Shown: positions 1 to 6,023, numbered from the stretch's first letter. The stretch: 7,965 bases of DNA from MGBC114844 sp910585855 (GCA_965646165.1 CBFFYP010000118.1:1-7965); one strand, 5' to 3'. The notes: generated from the sequence alone by a model not told the origin. Numbers and translations are program-made.

Positions 1-10
1 ACTTCGGAGA

Positions 11-249
11 ACGGTTAGAAAGTCTTGGGCTTCTGTGGAACTGCCTAGAATTTTTTGCATATCCTGCTTCTATGCAGGGTACGCAAAAAAAGGGGCGTGT
101 TTAGCCCGGAGAATAGGGAAGAAACCGTCTTACAGCTAATAAAATCCTTCCTTACATCCATTTCGTTTCGGCTGTTATGAGGGCGAATTGCGCCCTGGTT
201 CGTCCGGTTGGATGAACTGAAATCAGAAGCCCTAGACTTTCTTACCGTT
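11..249. repeat. Long-range inverted repeat, arms 11-34 and 226-249
   Basis: Positions 11-34 and 226-249 are reverse complements with 22 of 24 bases matching, the arms starting ACGGTTAGAAAG and AGAAGCCCTAGA. They enclose most of the left structured element. In an RNA of either sense they could form one long closing helix. The inner arm (226-249) also sits in a region that can form a small local hairpin (AGAA/TTCT), so the long helix and the local hairpin would compete. On the minus sense the outer arm lies beyond the T run at 51-56, so it exists only in a read-through transcript. Confidence 0.5.
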
Positions 250-300
250 TGGAGCGGAGCAGGCAAAGGACAGGAGCAAACCGCCTCTGGCGTCCGGTGA
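40..300 (-). ncRNA. Candidate structured RNA element, left copy
   Basis: No protein is recognisable here. The stretch folds into clear hairpins: 51-91 (T run, GCATA, CCTGC stem, loop 68-73, GCAGG, TACGC, A run), 92-105 (GGGC/GCCC-type) and 180-196 (AGGGCG, loop AATTG, CGCCCT). The same elements in the same order recur on the opposite strand at 7700-7956, including an identical 32-nt block (92-123 here, 7884-7915 there), while the DNA between is much diverged. That pattern of conserved stems and variable spacers suits a structured RNA. Strand is uncertain. Minus is favoured by a T7 run directly after the GGGC/GCCC hairpin in that direction, as at a transcript end. The plus sense is not excluded. 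I cannot name an RNA family. An alternative is a dispersed DNA repeat with no transcript. Confidence 0.45.
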
Positions 301-308
301 AAGCCTTT

Positions 309-431
309 CTAAAAATATAGCATTTCCTTTACTCCATCCCCCGTATCAAGTATAGCAATTCCAACATGTCTTCCACGTATTCCCATCTGATGCAACTTTC
401 TGCTTCCAACAATCTGATGTACTCGATCCAT
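309..431 (-). pseudogene. Truncated subtilase (peptidase S8) N-terminal remnant
   Basis: The 40-residue product reads MDRVHQIVGSRKLHQMGIRG followed by RHVGIAILDTG. This resembles the entry to the S8 subtilisin catalytic domain, where GxGVxIAVLDTG carries the first catalytic residue; that Asp would be residue 29. Homology ends right after DTG; nine unrelated residues and a stop follow. Intact family members are several hundred residues, and the His and Ser of the triad are absent, so it cannot be an active protease. The start is ATG at 431, preceded by AGGGAGG with 6-nt spacing; an upstream in-frame start at 500 is rejected because it lies in the predicted promoter. The break falls near 338, about 40 bases from the left structured element, which suggests the 3' part was lost in a rearrangement there. 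The expressed peptide, if any, is probably meaningless. Confidence 0.6.
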
Positions 432-470
432 TTCCTGCCTCCCTATTTTTATTCCCTTCCTCTTCTTTCC

Positions 471-500
471 AGTATATTCATCTTTTATTTTACTGCTCAA
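471..500 (-). promoter_or_regulatory. Promoter of the truncated subtilase
   Basis: On the minus strand TTGAGC (500-495) is followed by an 18-bp spacer and TATACT (476-471), a good sigma-A-type pair. A transcript would begin near 464, giving a leader of about 33 nt that contains the AGGGAGG ribosome binding site and the ATG at 431. The survival of promoter and RBS shows that only the 3' part of the gene was lost. Confidence 0.5.
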
Positions 501-663
501 TCTCTAGTACTTTTGCTCTATCTTTCCCAATTTACTTGAATTCCTTCTAACACAGTAGTATACTAATAGAAAGTAATTCTAGTACCAATTCACAAATGAC
601 GTTTCTATAATACACCATAATTACCTATAGTTTATTCACTAATTTCGCCTAATCCTACTGCAA

Positions 664-731
664 CATACGAATTTTCCGTATCAACCAAGATATGGTTCTA
701 TATTCGCAGTCTTTTATAGGCTGCGTTTTTT
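664..731 (+). terminator. Two small hairpins then an intrinsic terminator
   Basis: Reading plus: ATACG/CGTAT hairpin (about 665-681), AACCA/TGGTT hairpin (683-697), then CGCAGTC (705-711) pairing with GGCTGCG (719-725, one G-T wobble), loop TTTTATA and six T (726-731). The last is a convincing Rho-independent terminator. No protein gene lies upstream on this strand within the window. It may end a small RNA starting around 615-620, where TATAAT occurs at 606-611 but without a clear -35, or be an attenuator ahead of the small ORF at 807. Positions 500-664 otherwise hold nothing I can assign. Confidence 0.5.
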
Positions 732-750
732 GTATATTTTCCCCGCTAAA

Positions 751-790
751 GATAAGATACTGAACAAAATATGCCTTATCGGCAGTATCT
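751..790 (+). promoter_or_regulatory. Interleaved complementary segments before the small ORF
   Basis: GATAAG (751-756) can pair with CTTATC (775-780), and AGATACTG (755-762) with CAGTATCT (783-790). The order a-b-a'-b' allows either one of two alternative hairpins or a partial pseudoknot; the two 5' arms overlap by two bases. The second 3' arm ends only about 4 nt before the AAGGAG ribosome binding site of the ORF at 807, so folding could affect its translation. It is short enough to be chance. Confidence 0.25.
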
Positions 791-806
791 AAGAAAGGAG
801 ATTTCT

Positions 807-983
807 ATGACAATTGGAAACTATCTTGAATATCTAGGGATAGACAGAACCACAATTTTATCAGAGGAAACAAAAACGGAACGCTACATATGCAAAGCCT
901 TCCACTTAAAAAAGAAATGCAGTCAGGAACCAGATTCTGCTTCTATGCAAATCCACAAATACAAATCTTATTCCTCCACATAA
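807..983 (+). CDS. Small hypothetical protein, 58 aa
   Basis: I do not recognise this protein. It begins MTIGNYLEYLGIDRTTILSE, is soluble-looking with no membrane segment or signal peptide, is basic in its second half (a KKK run near residue 36), and has two Cys. The start at 807 is chosen over an in-frame ATG at 771 because AAGGAG sits 6-7 nt upstream (795-800), a near-ideal ribosome binding site. It stands alone on the plus strand, behind the terminator at 705-731 and facing away from the subtilase remnant. The strong RBS is the main support; the sequence tail looks low in constraint, so it could be a gene remnant. No function is proposed. Confidence 0.45.
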   Translation: MTIGNYLEYLGIDRTTILSEETKTERYICKAFHLKKKCSQEPDSASMQIHKYKSYSST

Positions 984-1016
984 AGAAAAAACGAACGCCA
1001 AAATAATAAAATCCTA

Positions 1017-1069
1017 AGAGCCTATTTAGTATCTTCTCCATACATCTACTGAGATACTAAACAGGCTCT
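1017..1069 (-). terminator. 18-bp-arm hairpin, likely terminator region of the tad-like operon
   Basis: Arms 1017-1034 (AGAGCCTATTTAGTATCT) and 1052-1069 match at 17 of 18 positions around a 17-nt loop. Read on the minus strand the stem is followed by TAGGATTTTATTATTTT, a T-rich but interrupted tract, which would suit the end of the minus-strand operon whose last stop is at 1293. The loop is larger and the T tract poorer than in textbook terminators, so a small repeat element is the alternative. Confidence 0.4.
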
Positions 1070-1111
1070 AGTAATCTTTACAAAAACACAATATTCCGAC
1101 TGGCTAAACTA

Positions 1112-1269
1112 GCTGAACTTGAAAGGAAGGTCTATGTAAGGTCATAATTTCCCGTCCGTCAGCACTTAGGCACGGTACTGTTGTGTTTTCGCACCTTATG
1201 TGTCCGCTATGAAAATAGGAAATACTAAATGAGAGTGAGCCCGAAATAGACTTTCCTTTCGAGTTCAGC
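1112..1269 (-). ncRNA. Candidate structured RNA closed by a 24-bp stem
   Basis: Arms 1112-1135 (GCTGAACTTGAAAGGAAGGT plus CTAT) and 1246-1269 pair over 24 positions, with two differences that are wobble-compatible in one sense. They enclose about 110 nt containing further pairs, such as TAAGGT (1137-1142) with ACCTTA (1193-1198) and CTAT-GAAA-ATAG, a GNRA-type loop on the plus sense, near 1207-1218. There is no credible ORF. On the minus strand the element starts 23 nt after the last stop of the motor operon (1293), and the hairpin at 1017-1069 follows, so it could be a 3'-UTR structure or a processed RNA. On the plus strand it would be free-standing; the GNRA loop favours that sense. It does not match tmRNA, SRP RNA or RNase P RNA as I know them. 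Retron-like RNA also has enclosing arms of this kind, but no reverse transcriptase is nearby. Confidence 0.4.
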
Positions 1270-1292
1270 GTCCCCCTCTGCAAATTATAGTT

Positions 1293-2774
1293 TCATATCC
1301 CTTGCATCCCCTGTGCATAATAAGCCAACTGCCTCAGCCCCTCCGATACAAAAGGCAAAATCAGCCAGCTAATTAAAATAAAAAACGCCGGAACCATAAT
1401 TAAAATCCGCCCAATGCTCCCCTCATTCTCTAATCTTTTCTCTCTTCTTTGATTATTCCTCTTTTTTAAAAACATCTGCTCTCCCTCTATCCCGGAAAAC
1501 ACCGCCTTCCATCCATAATCCGTTCCCCTCACAAGTCCCTCCAGCATATGATAAAAAATATCTTTTTTCCCCTCTGTCTGCTCTAAAATCTCTTCTTCTT
1601 TTACAAACTCTAACCGTCCCGACAAAGAAAGAAACACTCCATAATAATAATCCGCTGCCTGAATCAGCCAGCGATTCAATTCCTCTGTCCCGATCTGTTC
1701 TACATCCTTTGCCGCTATTAGTATTGTCTGCAAATACAAAATTTCCTGCTCTTGAACTTGTCTGACCTGATACCAGCACAAAATCAAATCTAAATAGGGA
1801 CTTAACCAAGCAAGAATCCCTGCCAGTACGAAAAAACCAAAAAATCCAACCGTTTTTCCTACACTGCTTCCAAGGATAAAAAAGATTCCGATACAAATCC
1901 CTGTTCTTTTTATCTGCTTTAATAAAAATTTTTGGCAGTCTCCTTCATATCCCACATATCGAATAAACGTATGCAGCCGCCGATAATGTTTTTTAAAAAA
2001 CCGAATCCAGCGTTTCAGCCCCTGCTGTGCCCACTCTATCTCAGAAAGCCGTCCCCATCCGTCAAAACCAGATTTCTTTTGATCTATCTGTTCAAAACAA
2101 AGCCATATCAATACTCTTATCGTCAAAAAAATAACTCCCAGACAAAGCAGCATCGTTACTTTTCCTGATATTCCACTATAATAACTTCCCAATTCCGGCA
2201 CATTTTTTTCTGCCCATGCCTCGATTGGCTTCATTAAAAGCAGGCTTCCGATTACTGGCAAAAACCCTCCTGCAAACAACTGTTTCCGGCGAAATTCTAA
2301 TATCATCTCTTCTTCTATACATTCTTTTATCATTCCGATTCCCTTTAAAAAAGACTCTCCCCTTCCATACTCCGAATAAAACTCCAATAAAAGAAAAAAG
2401 ACTCTGATATGAATATCCTCTACCCTCTCTTCCTCTTTTACACGTTCTCCTGTAAGCCTTCTGTAGACAGACAGTTTTCTGACCATAGGATATTCCTCTG
2501 AAAGCTCTTCTAGGGCTGCCTCTATCGTCTGATGTGTCTGATAGAAAAACTGAAAACTCTCTAAAAATTCCTGAAAATGTTTTCTTTTCTGGTAGGCTTC
2601 CATCTGATTTTTTTTACAGATAAGATACTGTTTCCAAAGCAAAATACTAACCAATAAAACCGGAATCATATACCACTCTTTTTCCCAAACCCCAAGATAG
2701 TAAATTAAAATCAGCAGACAGCCTATATAAAATTTTGCATGTTGCTTTCCTGCTCTCCATACCATTTTTGCCAT
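1293..2774 (-). CDS. TadB/TadC-like inner-membrane platform protein (single chain)
   Basis: Last gene of the motor operon, 493 aa from ATG at 2774. Hydrophobic segments are at about 14-30, 36-52, 166-182, 206-227, 292-334 (two close together) and 456-476. Between TM2 and TM3 lies a cytoplasmic helical domain (about 60-160), and between TM6 and TM7 a second one (about 335-450, containing EILYLQTILIAAKDVEQIG). This order of two membrane-flanked cytoplasmic domains is what TadB followed by TadC would give; separate proteins are usually near 300 aa each, so this looks like a compact fusion of T2SF (GspF-like) platform proteins. The role by family is to anchor the TadA ATPase and move subunits at the inner membrane. 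The start is inferred: an open frame runs up to 2924 but would overlap the ATPase gene by about 200 nt, and ATG 2774 (weak AAGAG 8 nt upstream) or ATG 2765 places the N-terminus just before TM1. The overlap with the upstream gene is 52 nt. Confidence 0.7.
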   Translation of the reverse strand: MAKMVWRAGKQHAKFYIGCLLILIYYLGVWEKEWYMIPVLLVSILLWKQYLICKKNQMEAYQKRKHFQEFLESFQFFYQTHQTIEAALEELSEEYPMVRKLSVYRRLTGERVKEEERVEDIHIRVFFLLLEFYSEYGRGESFLKGIGMIKECIEEEMILEFRRKQLFAGGFLPVIGSLLLMKPIEAWAEKNVPELGSYYSGISGKVTMLLCLGVIFLTIRVLIWLCFEQIDQKKSGFDGWGRLSEIEWAQQGLKRWIRFFKKHYRRLHTFIRYVGYEGDCQKFLLKQIKRTGICIGIFFILGSSVGKTVGFFGFFVLAGILAWLSPYLDLILCWYQVRQVQEQEILYLQTILIAAKDVEQIGTEELNRWLIQAADYYYGVFLSLSGRLEFVKEEEILEQTEGKKDIFYHMLEGLVRGTDYGWKAVFSGIEGEQMFLKKRNNQRREKRLENEGSIGRILIMVPAFFILISWLILPFVSEGLRQLAYYAQGMQGI

Positions 2775-4330
2775 TTTATCCACTCTTTCTCTGTCATATT
2801 CTGCTGAATCCGTTCTAACTGCTGCTCTGAAATCCGACTGCCGAACCGATAACAATCCTGTTTCGAATCCCAATAAAGAATATCCTGAACCATAAAATGC
2901 CCATCCTTTTTTGCAGACGGACATATTTCCGTAATTCGCTCAATATACCGCCTTCCGTTTCTGTCCTTTACCAAATGAACATCAAACTGTATTACCTCTG
3001 TTACCTGCTGGGCAGCCGCTTCCTCCCTTCCAAACTGCCCGCAGATCAGCAAACTGTTTCGCAGTGCATAAATTAAATTCTGTGTAGTTGTCGCATGGTG
3101 CGTAAACATAGTAAATAAAGAGGCAGTCATTCCCATTTGAATCATATAGCTTCCTGCCTCATGTGTTGCTACCTCAGATAAAATATTTACCGAACCATCT
3201 GTCTTTTTCTGCAAATCCAGTCCCTGCTGCGTGGATACTCCTGCTGTTTCCCGAAATGTCAGACAATTTCTGTCAGGATAATATTTACGGATATGCATTT
3301 CAAAATTCATTTCCTGAATCCTCAGATTTAATTCCGAAGAAATACAGCCAATCAGTGCCACCAAAAGCGTTGTCTTTCCGCTTCCCTGTTCTCCGGTTAC
3401 GGCAAGTGTTGTACGAGCCGTAATCAATCCTTTTAAAATTCCAATCGGAAGCTGTGCATTTTCTCCCCGAATCAAATACTCCAATTCCCGATTCTGAATC
3501 GTATCAAACTTTCGAACAAAAAACGACCAGCTTTCACTAAACGGCGGACGAGTTACCACCACACGAGAACCATCTGCCAATTCACAGACCAGATATCCCT
3601 TTTCACTGGTAAACTGTGCAGACTGCTCAAATCGGCAAATTCTTCTGCAGACACGAATTAACTCTTCTTTTGATCCAAACTTCAGACAGGACAGATGAAT
3701 ACTCCGTCCCATCCACTGCACCCAGATACTGGCTTCCTCCTCTCCGCCGCTACTGACACCCCCGCTTACTCCGTCTACATGCTGTTCCAGCAGACTATCC
3801 ACACTTCCAAGCCCATAGAGCATACTGTAGACCAACTGCGTTAAAAACTCCAATTTCTCTAAAAAATCAAATCTGGGAAGCCAAGAAAGATAAATTCCTC
3901 TCACTTCCTCACAGCTAATCCGATTTTCCTCTGCTGCCCATCCCGTCTTTTGCAGCAAAACCGAAAATCCGTCCGCCCCTTCTGTCTGTTCCTCTTTAAA
4001 AAGCAAAAGCTGAAATTGATGCATTGCAGATAATTCACTTGGAGTATAAAAAGGAAAAAAACGATCCATCCGTTCTTTAGTCACCTTTTCCTCCTCCGTT
4101 AAAATATCACGAATCATCTCCTTTACCTGAATCTTCGCCTTTTGATTGCCTGTCCCGCTCTGATAAAGATGATTTCTTAGTTCCGCCTTCAATACCATTC
4201 TCTGCTGCTTTTCCTTTTGCGTAAAAAGACTTTCTTCCAACGAATCCCCTAAAAGTCTTCGGATTTTCTCTTCCACCCGTTCCGCAAGCGCAACAAGTCC
4301 TTCCTCATAGGATCGCTTCTCTTCCTGCAC
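2723..4330 (-). CDS. TadA/CpaF-family secretion ATPase
   Basis: Hexameric motor ATPase of the Tad/type II-IV secretion superfamily that powers assembly or export at the inner membrane. Counting from the TTG at 4354, residues 321-329 are GEQGSGKTT, a full Walker A; SVNILSEVATHEA (388-400) is the Walker B region with its Glu at 394; SLFTMFTHHATTT (412-424) is the His box; DGSRVVVTRPP (261-271) is the entry to the core domain. The first 290 residues are a helical N-terminal domain as in CpaF. Walker B reads SEVAT where CpaF usually has GEVRG, so this is a divergent branch. I prefer GTG at 4330 because GGGGAG lies 5 nt upstream; TTG at 4354 would add 8 residues (535 versus 543 aa) with a poor RBS. 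The TadZ-like stop is 41 nt upstream and the platform gene overlaps its 3' end by 52 nt, so translation is probably coupled. Confidence 0.85.
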   Translation of the reverse strand: MQEEKRSYEEGLVALAERVEEKIRRLLGDSLEESLFTQKEKQQRMVLKAELRNHLYQSGTGNQKAKIQVKEMIRDILTEEEKVTKERMDRFFPFYTPSELSAMHQFQLLLFKEEQTEGADGFSVLLQKTGWAAEENRISCEEVRGIYLSWLPRFDFLEKLEFLTQLVYSMLYGLGSVDSLLEQHVDGVSGGVSSGGEEEASIWVQWMGRSIHLSCLKFGSKEELIRVCRRICRFEQSAQFTSEKGYLVCELADGSRVVVTRPPFSESWSFFVRKFDTIQNRELEYLIRGENAQLPIGILKGLITARTTLAVTGEQGSGKTTLLVALIGCISSELNLRIQEMNFEMHIRKYYPDRNCLTFRETAGVSTQQGLDLQKKTDGSVNILSEVATHEAGSYMIQMGMTASLFTMFTHHATTTQNLIYALRNSLLICGQFGREEAAAQQVTEVIQFDVHLVKDRNGRRYIERITEICPSAKKDGHFMVQDILYWDSKQDCYRFGSRISEQQLERIQQNMTEKEWIKWQKWYGEQESNMQNFI

Positions 4331-4371
4331 CTCTTCTCCCCTCTTTCTAACCAATTCTCTCTGTTCTCACC

Positions 4372-5187
4372 CTATATATCAGCCTTTTTCTGCTCAGCCT
4401 TCTTTTTAATCAATTCCGTTGCCTTCTTTAATTCCTGTATCAGCTCATAATTAAAATCCTTCTTTTTTGCAGCCTTATTCTGCTCTAAAAAACGCACACT
4501 CTTCCCCTCTGACAATGCATCATCAAACTCTATATTATAAGGAATTGCTGCAATCTGTTCTTTTGGAATATGGTATCTTCTTCGAATATTGTTGATATGA
4601 TACTTTGAATTTTCATTATGTTGTCCGATTAAATAGATTAACTTTTCTTCTTTTCCCAAAATCAAATTTGGAAGTTTTTCAATCTGATGCGGATTTTGCG
4701 GAACATTGATCACTATTACATCAACTAACTCCATTATCCGTTCACAGACTGCACCACTCTCGCCACTGCAGTCTAAAAATAAATTTTCGCCGAAATATTC
4801 CGCTGCCTCCAATACAGACTCCAAATGATGAAAAAAATGGTGTTCAAATACTTCCCGATTATTCTTATAAGTTCCCGGAAGATAATAAATCCGATCCCTT
4901 TTTACTTCCAGTACATGTCTAGGAAAACGCTCTTTTTGCTGAAATTTTAAAATAGCATCATTTAATACCGCATCCAGTCCAACCTCCTGAAAATATCTCC
5001 CTTCCTCCCGGATATGATTCCCTCCGCAGTCTGGAAATAAAGCATAGTCCAAATCAGGACAGGAAAGCCGTGTCTGCATCATAAGTGAACGTTTTCCGCA
5101 AAGTTCCGTCATCATAAAAGCCGTTCCAATCATATTTCCCACTACCCCAGACTGCCAAGGCTGCGCTCCCCAAAATACTATCTGCAT
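4372..5187 (-). CDS. TadZ/CpaE-like MinD-family protein, degenerate P-loop
   Basis: A 271-aa soluble protein of the ParA/MinD fold as used by Tad systems (TadZ/CpaE) to place the apparatus at a pole or recruit the ATPase. It opens MQIVFWGAQPWQSGVVGNMI; the position of the deviant Walker A is occupied by GAQPWQSGVVGN, with no lysine, so ATP binding or hydrolysis is doubtful. NLFLDCSGE (about 136-144) is in the place of Walker B, and AAIPYNIEFDDALSEGKSV (about 213-231) resembles the C-terminal part of MinD/CpaE proteins. The tail (about 240-271) is rich in Lys and Glu and probably helical. ATG at 5187 is 9 nt after AAGGGG and overlaps the previous gene by 10 nt, which points to translational coupling. 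Direct contact with the ATPase encoded next is inferred from family and order. Confidence 0.72.
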   Translation of the reverse strand: MQIVFWGAQPWQSGVVGNMIGTAFMMTELCGKRSLMMQTRLSCPDLDYALFPDCGGNHIREEGRYFQEVGLDAVLNDAILKFQQKERFPRHVLEVKRDRIYYLPGTYKNNREVFEHHFFHHLESVLEAAEYFGENLFLDCSGESGAVCERIMELVDVIVINVPQNPHQIEKLPNLILGKEEKLIYLIGQHNENSKYHINNIRRRYHIPKEQIAAIPYNIEFDDALSEGKSVRFLEQNKAAKKKDFNYELIQELKKATELIKKKAEQKKADI

Positions 5188-5840
5188 CGTTTTTTTCCCC
5201 TTTTCAATTTTTTATAAATTATCTCTTGTTCCTTTTTTGTAAGTCCGGTCAATTTAGCCGCAACTATAAGAAGTACCTCTCTCAATTCCTTTGAAAGCTG
5301 CTTATATTCATTTACTGGTTCGTATTGCATCCGAATGGCATATTCATAATCAATCATATCAAACGGAATCTCATACCATCCCGAAACTGCCCCTCTTGCC
5401 TCTCTCCAGAGTCCACGAATATATGCTGCCGTAATCTTATAATCACAAAAATCCCGAATAAAAAGAAATACAGGTATTCTCTGCCCCTCAAAATCAAAAA
5501 TAGAAATCGTTTTTTCCAATCCCTTTCGATCTGCCGTAAGAAAAACATACCAGACCTGTGCCGGATAATCAGATAAAGGCATACTCCCTTCCAACCCGAC
5601 AAGAAAAAAAACAAAATCAAACCCATCCCAAGTACTTTCCATTGTATCTCTATAATATTCTACTCCATGATAAGTACAGCTTATTTCCCTTTCCTGAAAT
5701 GGAAGCAGCGCAAAAATATCTTTCTCCAATGAATCATCCAATACAGCAACCTGTTTGCCAGAGCCAACAAGAAGTTCCGAAAGATAGATCAAAAAATCTG
5801 CTCCTCCTATTCCAGCTACACCGATAAATTTTGTATTCGT
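5178..5840 (-). CDS. MinD/TadZ-like protein with ACG start, first gene of motor operon
   Basis: With ACG at 5840 as initiator the product is 220 aa and begins (M)NTKFIGVAGIGGADFLIYLS: a beta strand, a glycine loop and a helix, the start of a ParA/MinD fold. The loop GIGGADF lacks the Walker A lysine and Thr/Ser, and QVAVLDDS (about 35-42) follows where MinD proteins have their second strand. The rest is soluble, ending in a basic tail (KKLKRGKKRCR). The first conventional start in frame is TTG at 5792, but it would delete the strand and loop and has no RBS. ACG is placed 7 nt after AAGGAG (5848-5853), exactly where ATG is expected; one C-to-T change would restore ATG. It may be a real rare start, or a mutation that lowers operon output. 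Function is unknown; a partner of the second TadZ-like protein is likely. Confidence 0.6.
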   Translation of the reverse strand, partial: TNTKFIGVAGIGGADFLIYLSELLVGSGKQVAVLDDSLEKDIFALLPFQEREISCTYHGVEYYRDTMESTWDGFDFVFFLVGLEGSMPLSDYPAQVWYVFLTADRKGLEKTISIFDFEGQRIPVFLFIRDFCDYKITAAYIRGLWREARGAVSGWYEIPFDMIDYEYAIRMQYEPVNEYKQLSKELREVLLIVAAKLTGLTKKEQEIIYKKLKRGKKRCR

Positions 5841-5842
5841 AT

Positions 5843-5860
5843 CTATTCTCCTTTTCCCAT
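5843..5860 (-). other. Minimal upstream ORF (MGKGE) ending 2 nt before the ACG start
   Basis: ATG at 5860 opens a five-codon frame that contains the AAGGAG of the next gene and stops with TAG at 5843-5845, two bases before ACG 5840. It has no RBS of its own. If translated it could allow reinitiation at ACG, but it may be chance. Confidence 0.2.
5848..5853 (-). promoter_or_regulatory. RBS deciding the ACG start at 5840
   Basis: AAGGAG on the minus strand with 7-nt spacing to ACG at 5840. No ATG, GTG or TTG lies at a usable distance in the correct frame. The site is the main reason for placing the gene start at ACG instead of TTG 5792. Confidence 0.6.
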
Positions 5861-5890
5861 ATAAAATTTAAAATTCAACCATTGATTTTA

Positions 5891-5914
5891 AGCCGAACTG
5901 CTTTTGCAGTAGCT
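5891..5914 (-). promoter_or_regulatory. Leader hairpin upstream of the motor operon
   Basis: In the roughly 100-nt leader between the promoter and the ACG start, ACTGC (5897-5901 on plus) pairs with GCAGT (5906-5910) around a four-base loop, extended by AGC/GCT after an internal bulge. No T run follows and I recognise no riboswitch class; in particular no c-di-GMP aptamer signature is visible. Confidence 0.3.
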
Positions 5915-5945
5915 AAGAATTGATAACGATAAATAAGATAACTAT

Positions 5946-5974
5946 AGTATACCCTCTATAAAAAAGTTTGTAAA
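5946..5974 (-). promoter_or_regulatory. Promoter of the tad-like motor operon
   Basis: TTTACA (5974-5969) and TATACT (5951-5946) are separated by 17 bp on the minus strand, a near-consensus sigma-A promoter. Transcription would start near 5939 and read the four genes to 1293. Confidence 0.65.
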
Positions 5975-6023
5975 GCACTTTTTCAACATAATTAAATTTT
6001 CTTTTTCAAACCCGGACATCAAA

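Noticed and set aside
1112..1269. RNase P, SRP or retron RNA
   Set aside because: GGAAAGTC on the minus strand recalls RNase P, but the length and remaining core motifs do not fit, the SRP loop is absent, and no reverse transcriptase is present.
1453..1896. Other-frame open frames within the operon, such as this 147-codon one
   Set aside because: They overlap the ATPase or platform genes, have no RBS, and encode unfamiliar sequence; they are shadows of the real genes.
2775..2924. N-terminal extension of the platform protein to 2924
   Set aside because: It would overlap the ATPase gene by about 200 nt and precede the first membrane helix with sequence that looks like an out-of-frame ATPase tail.
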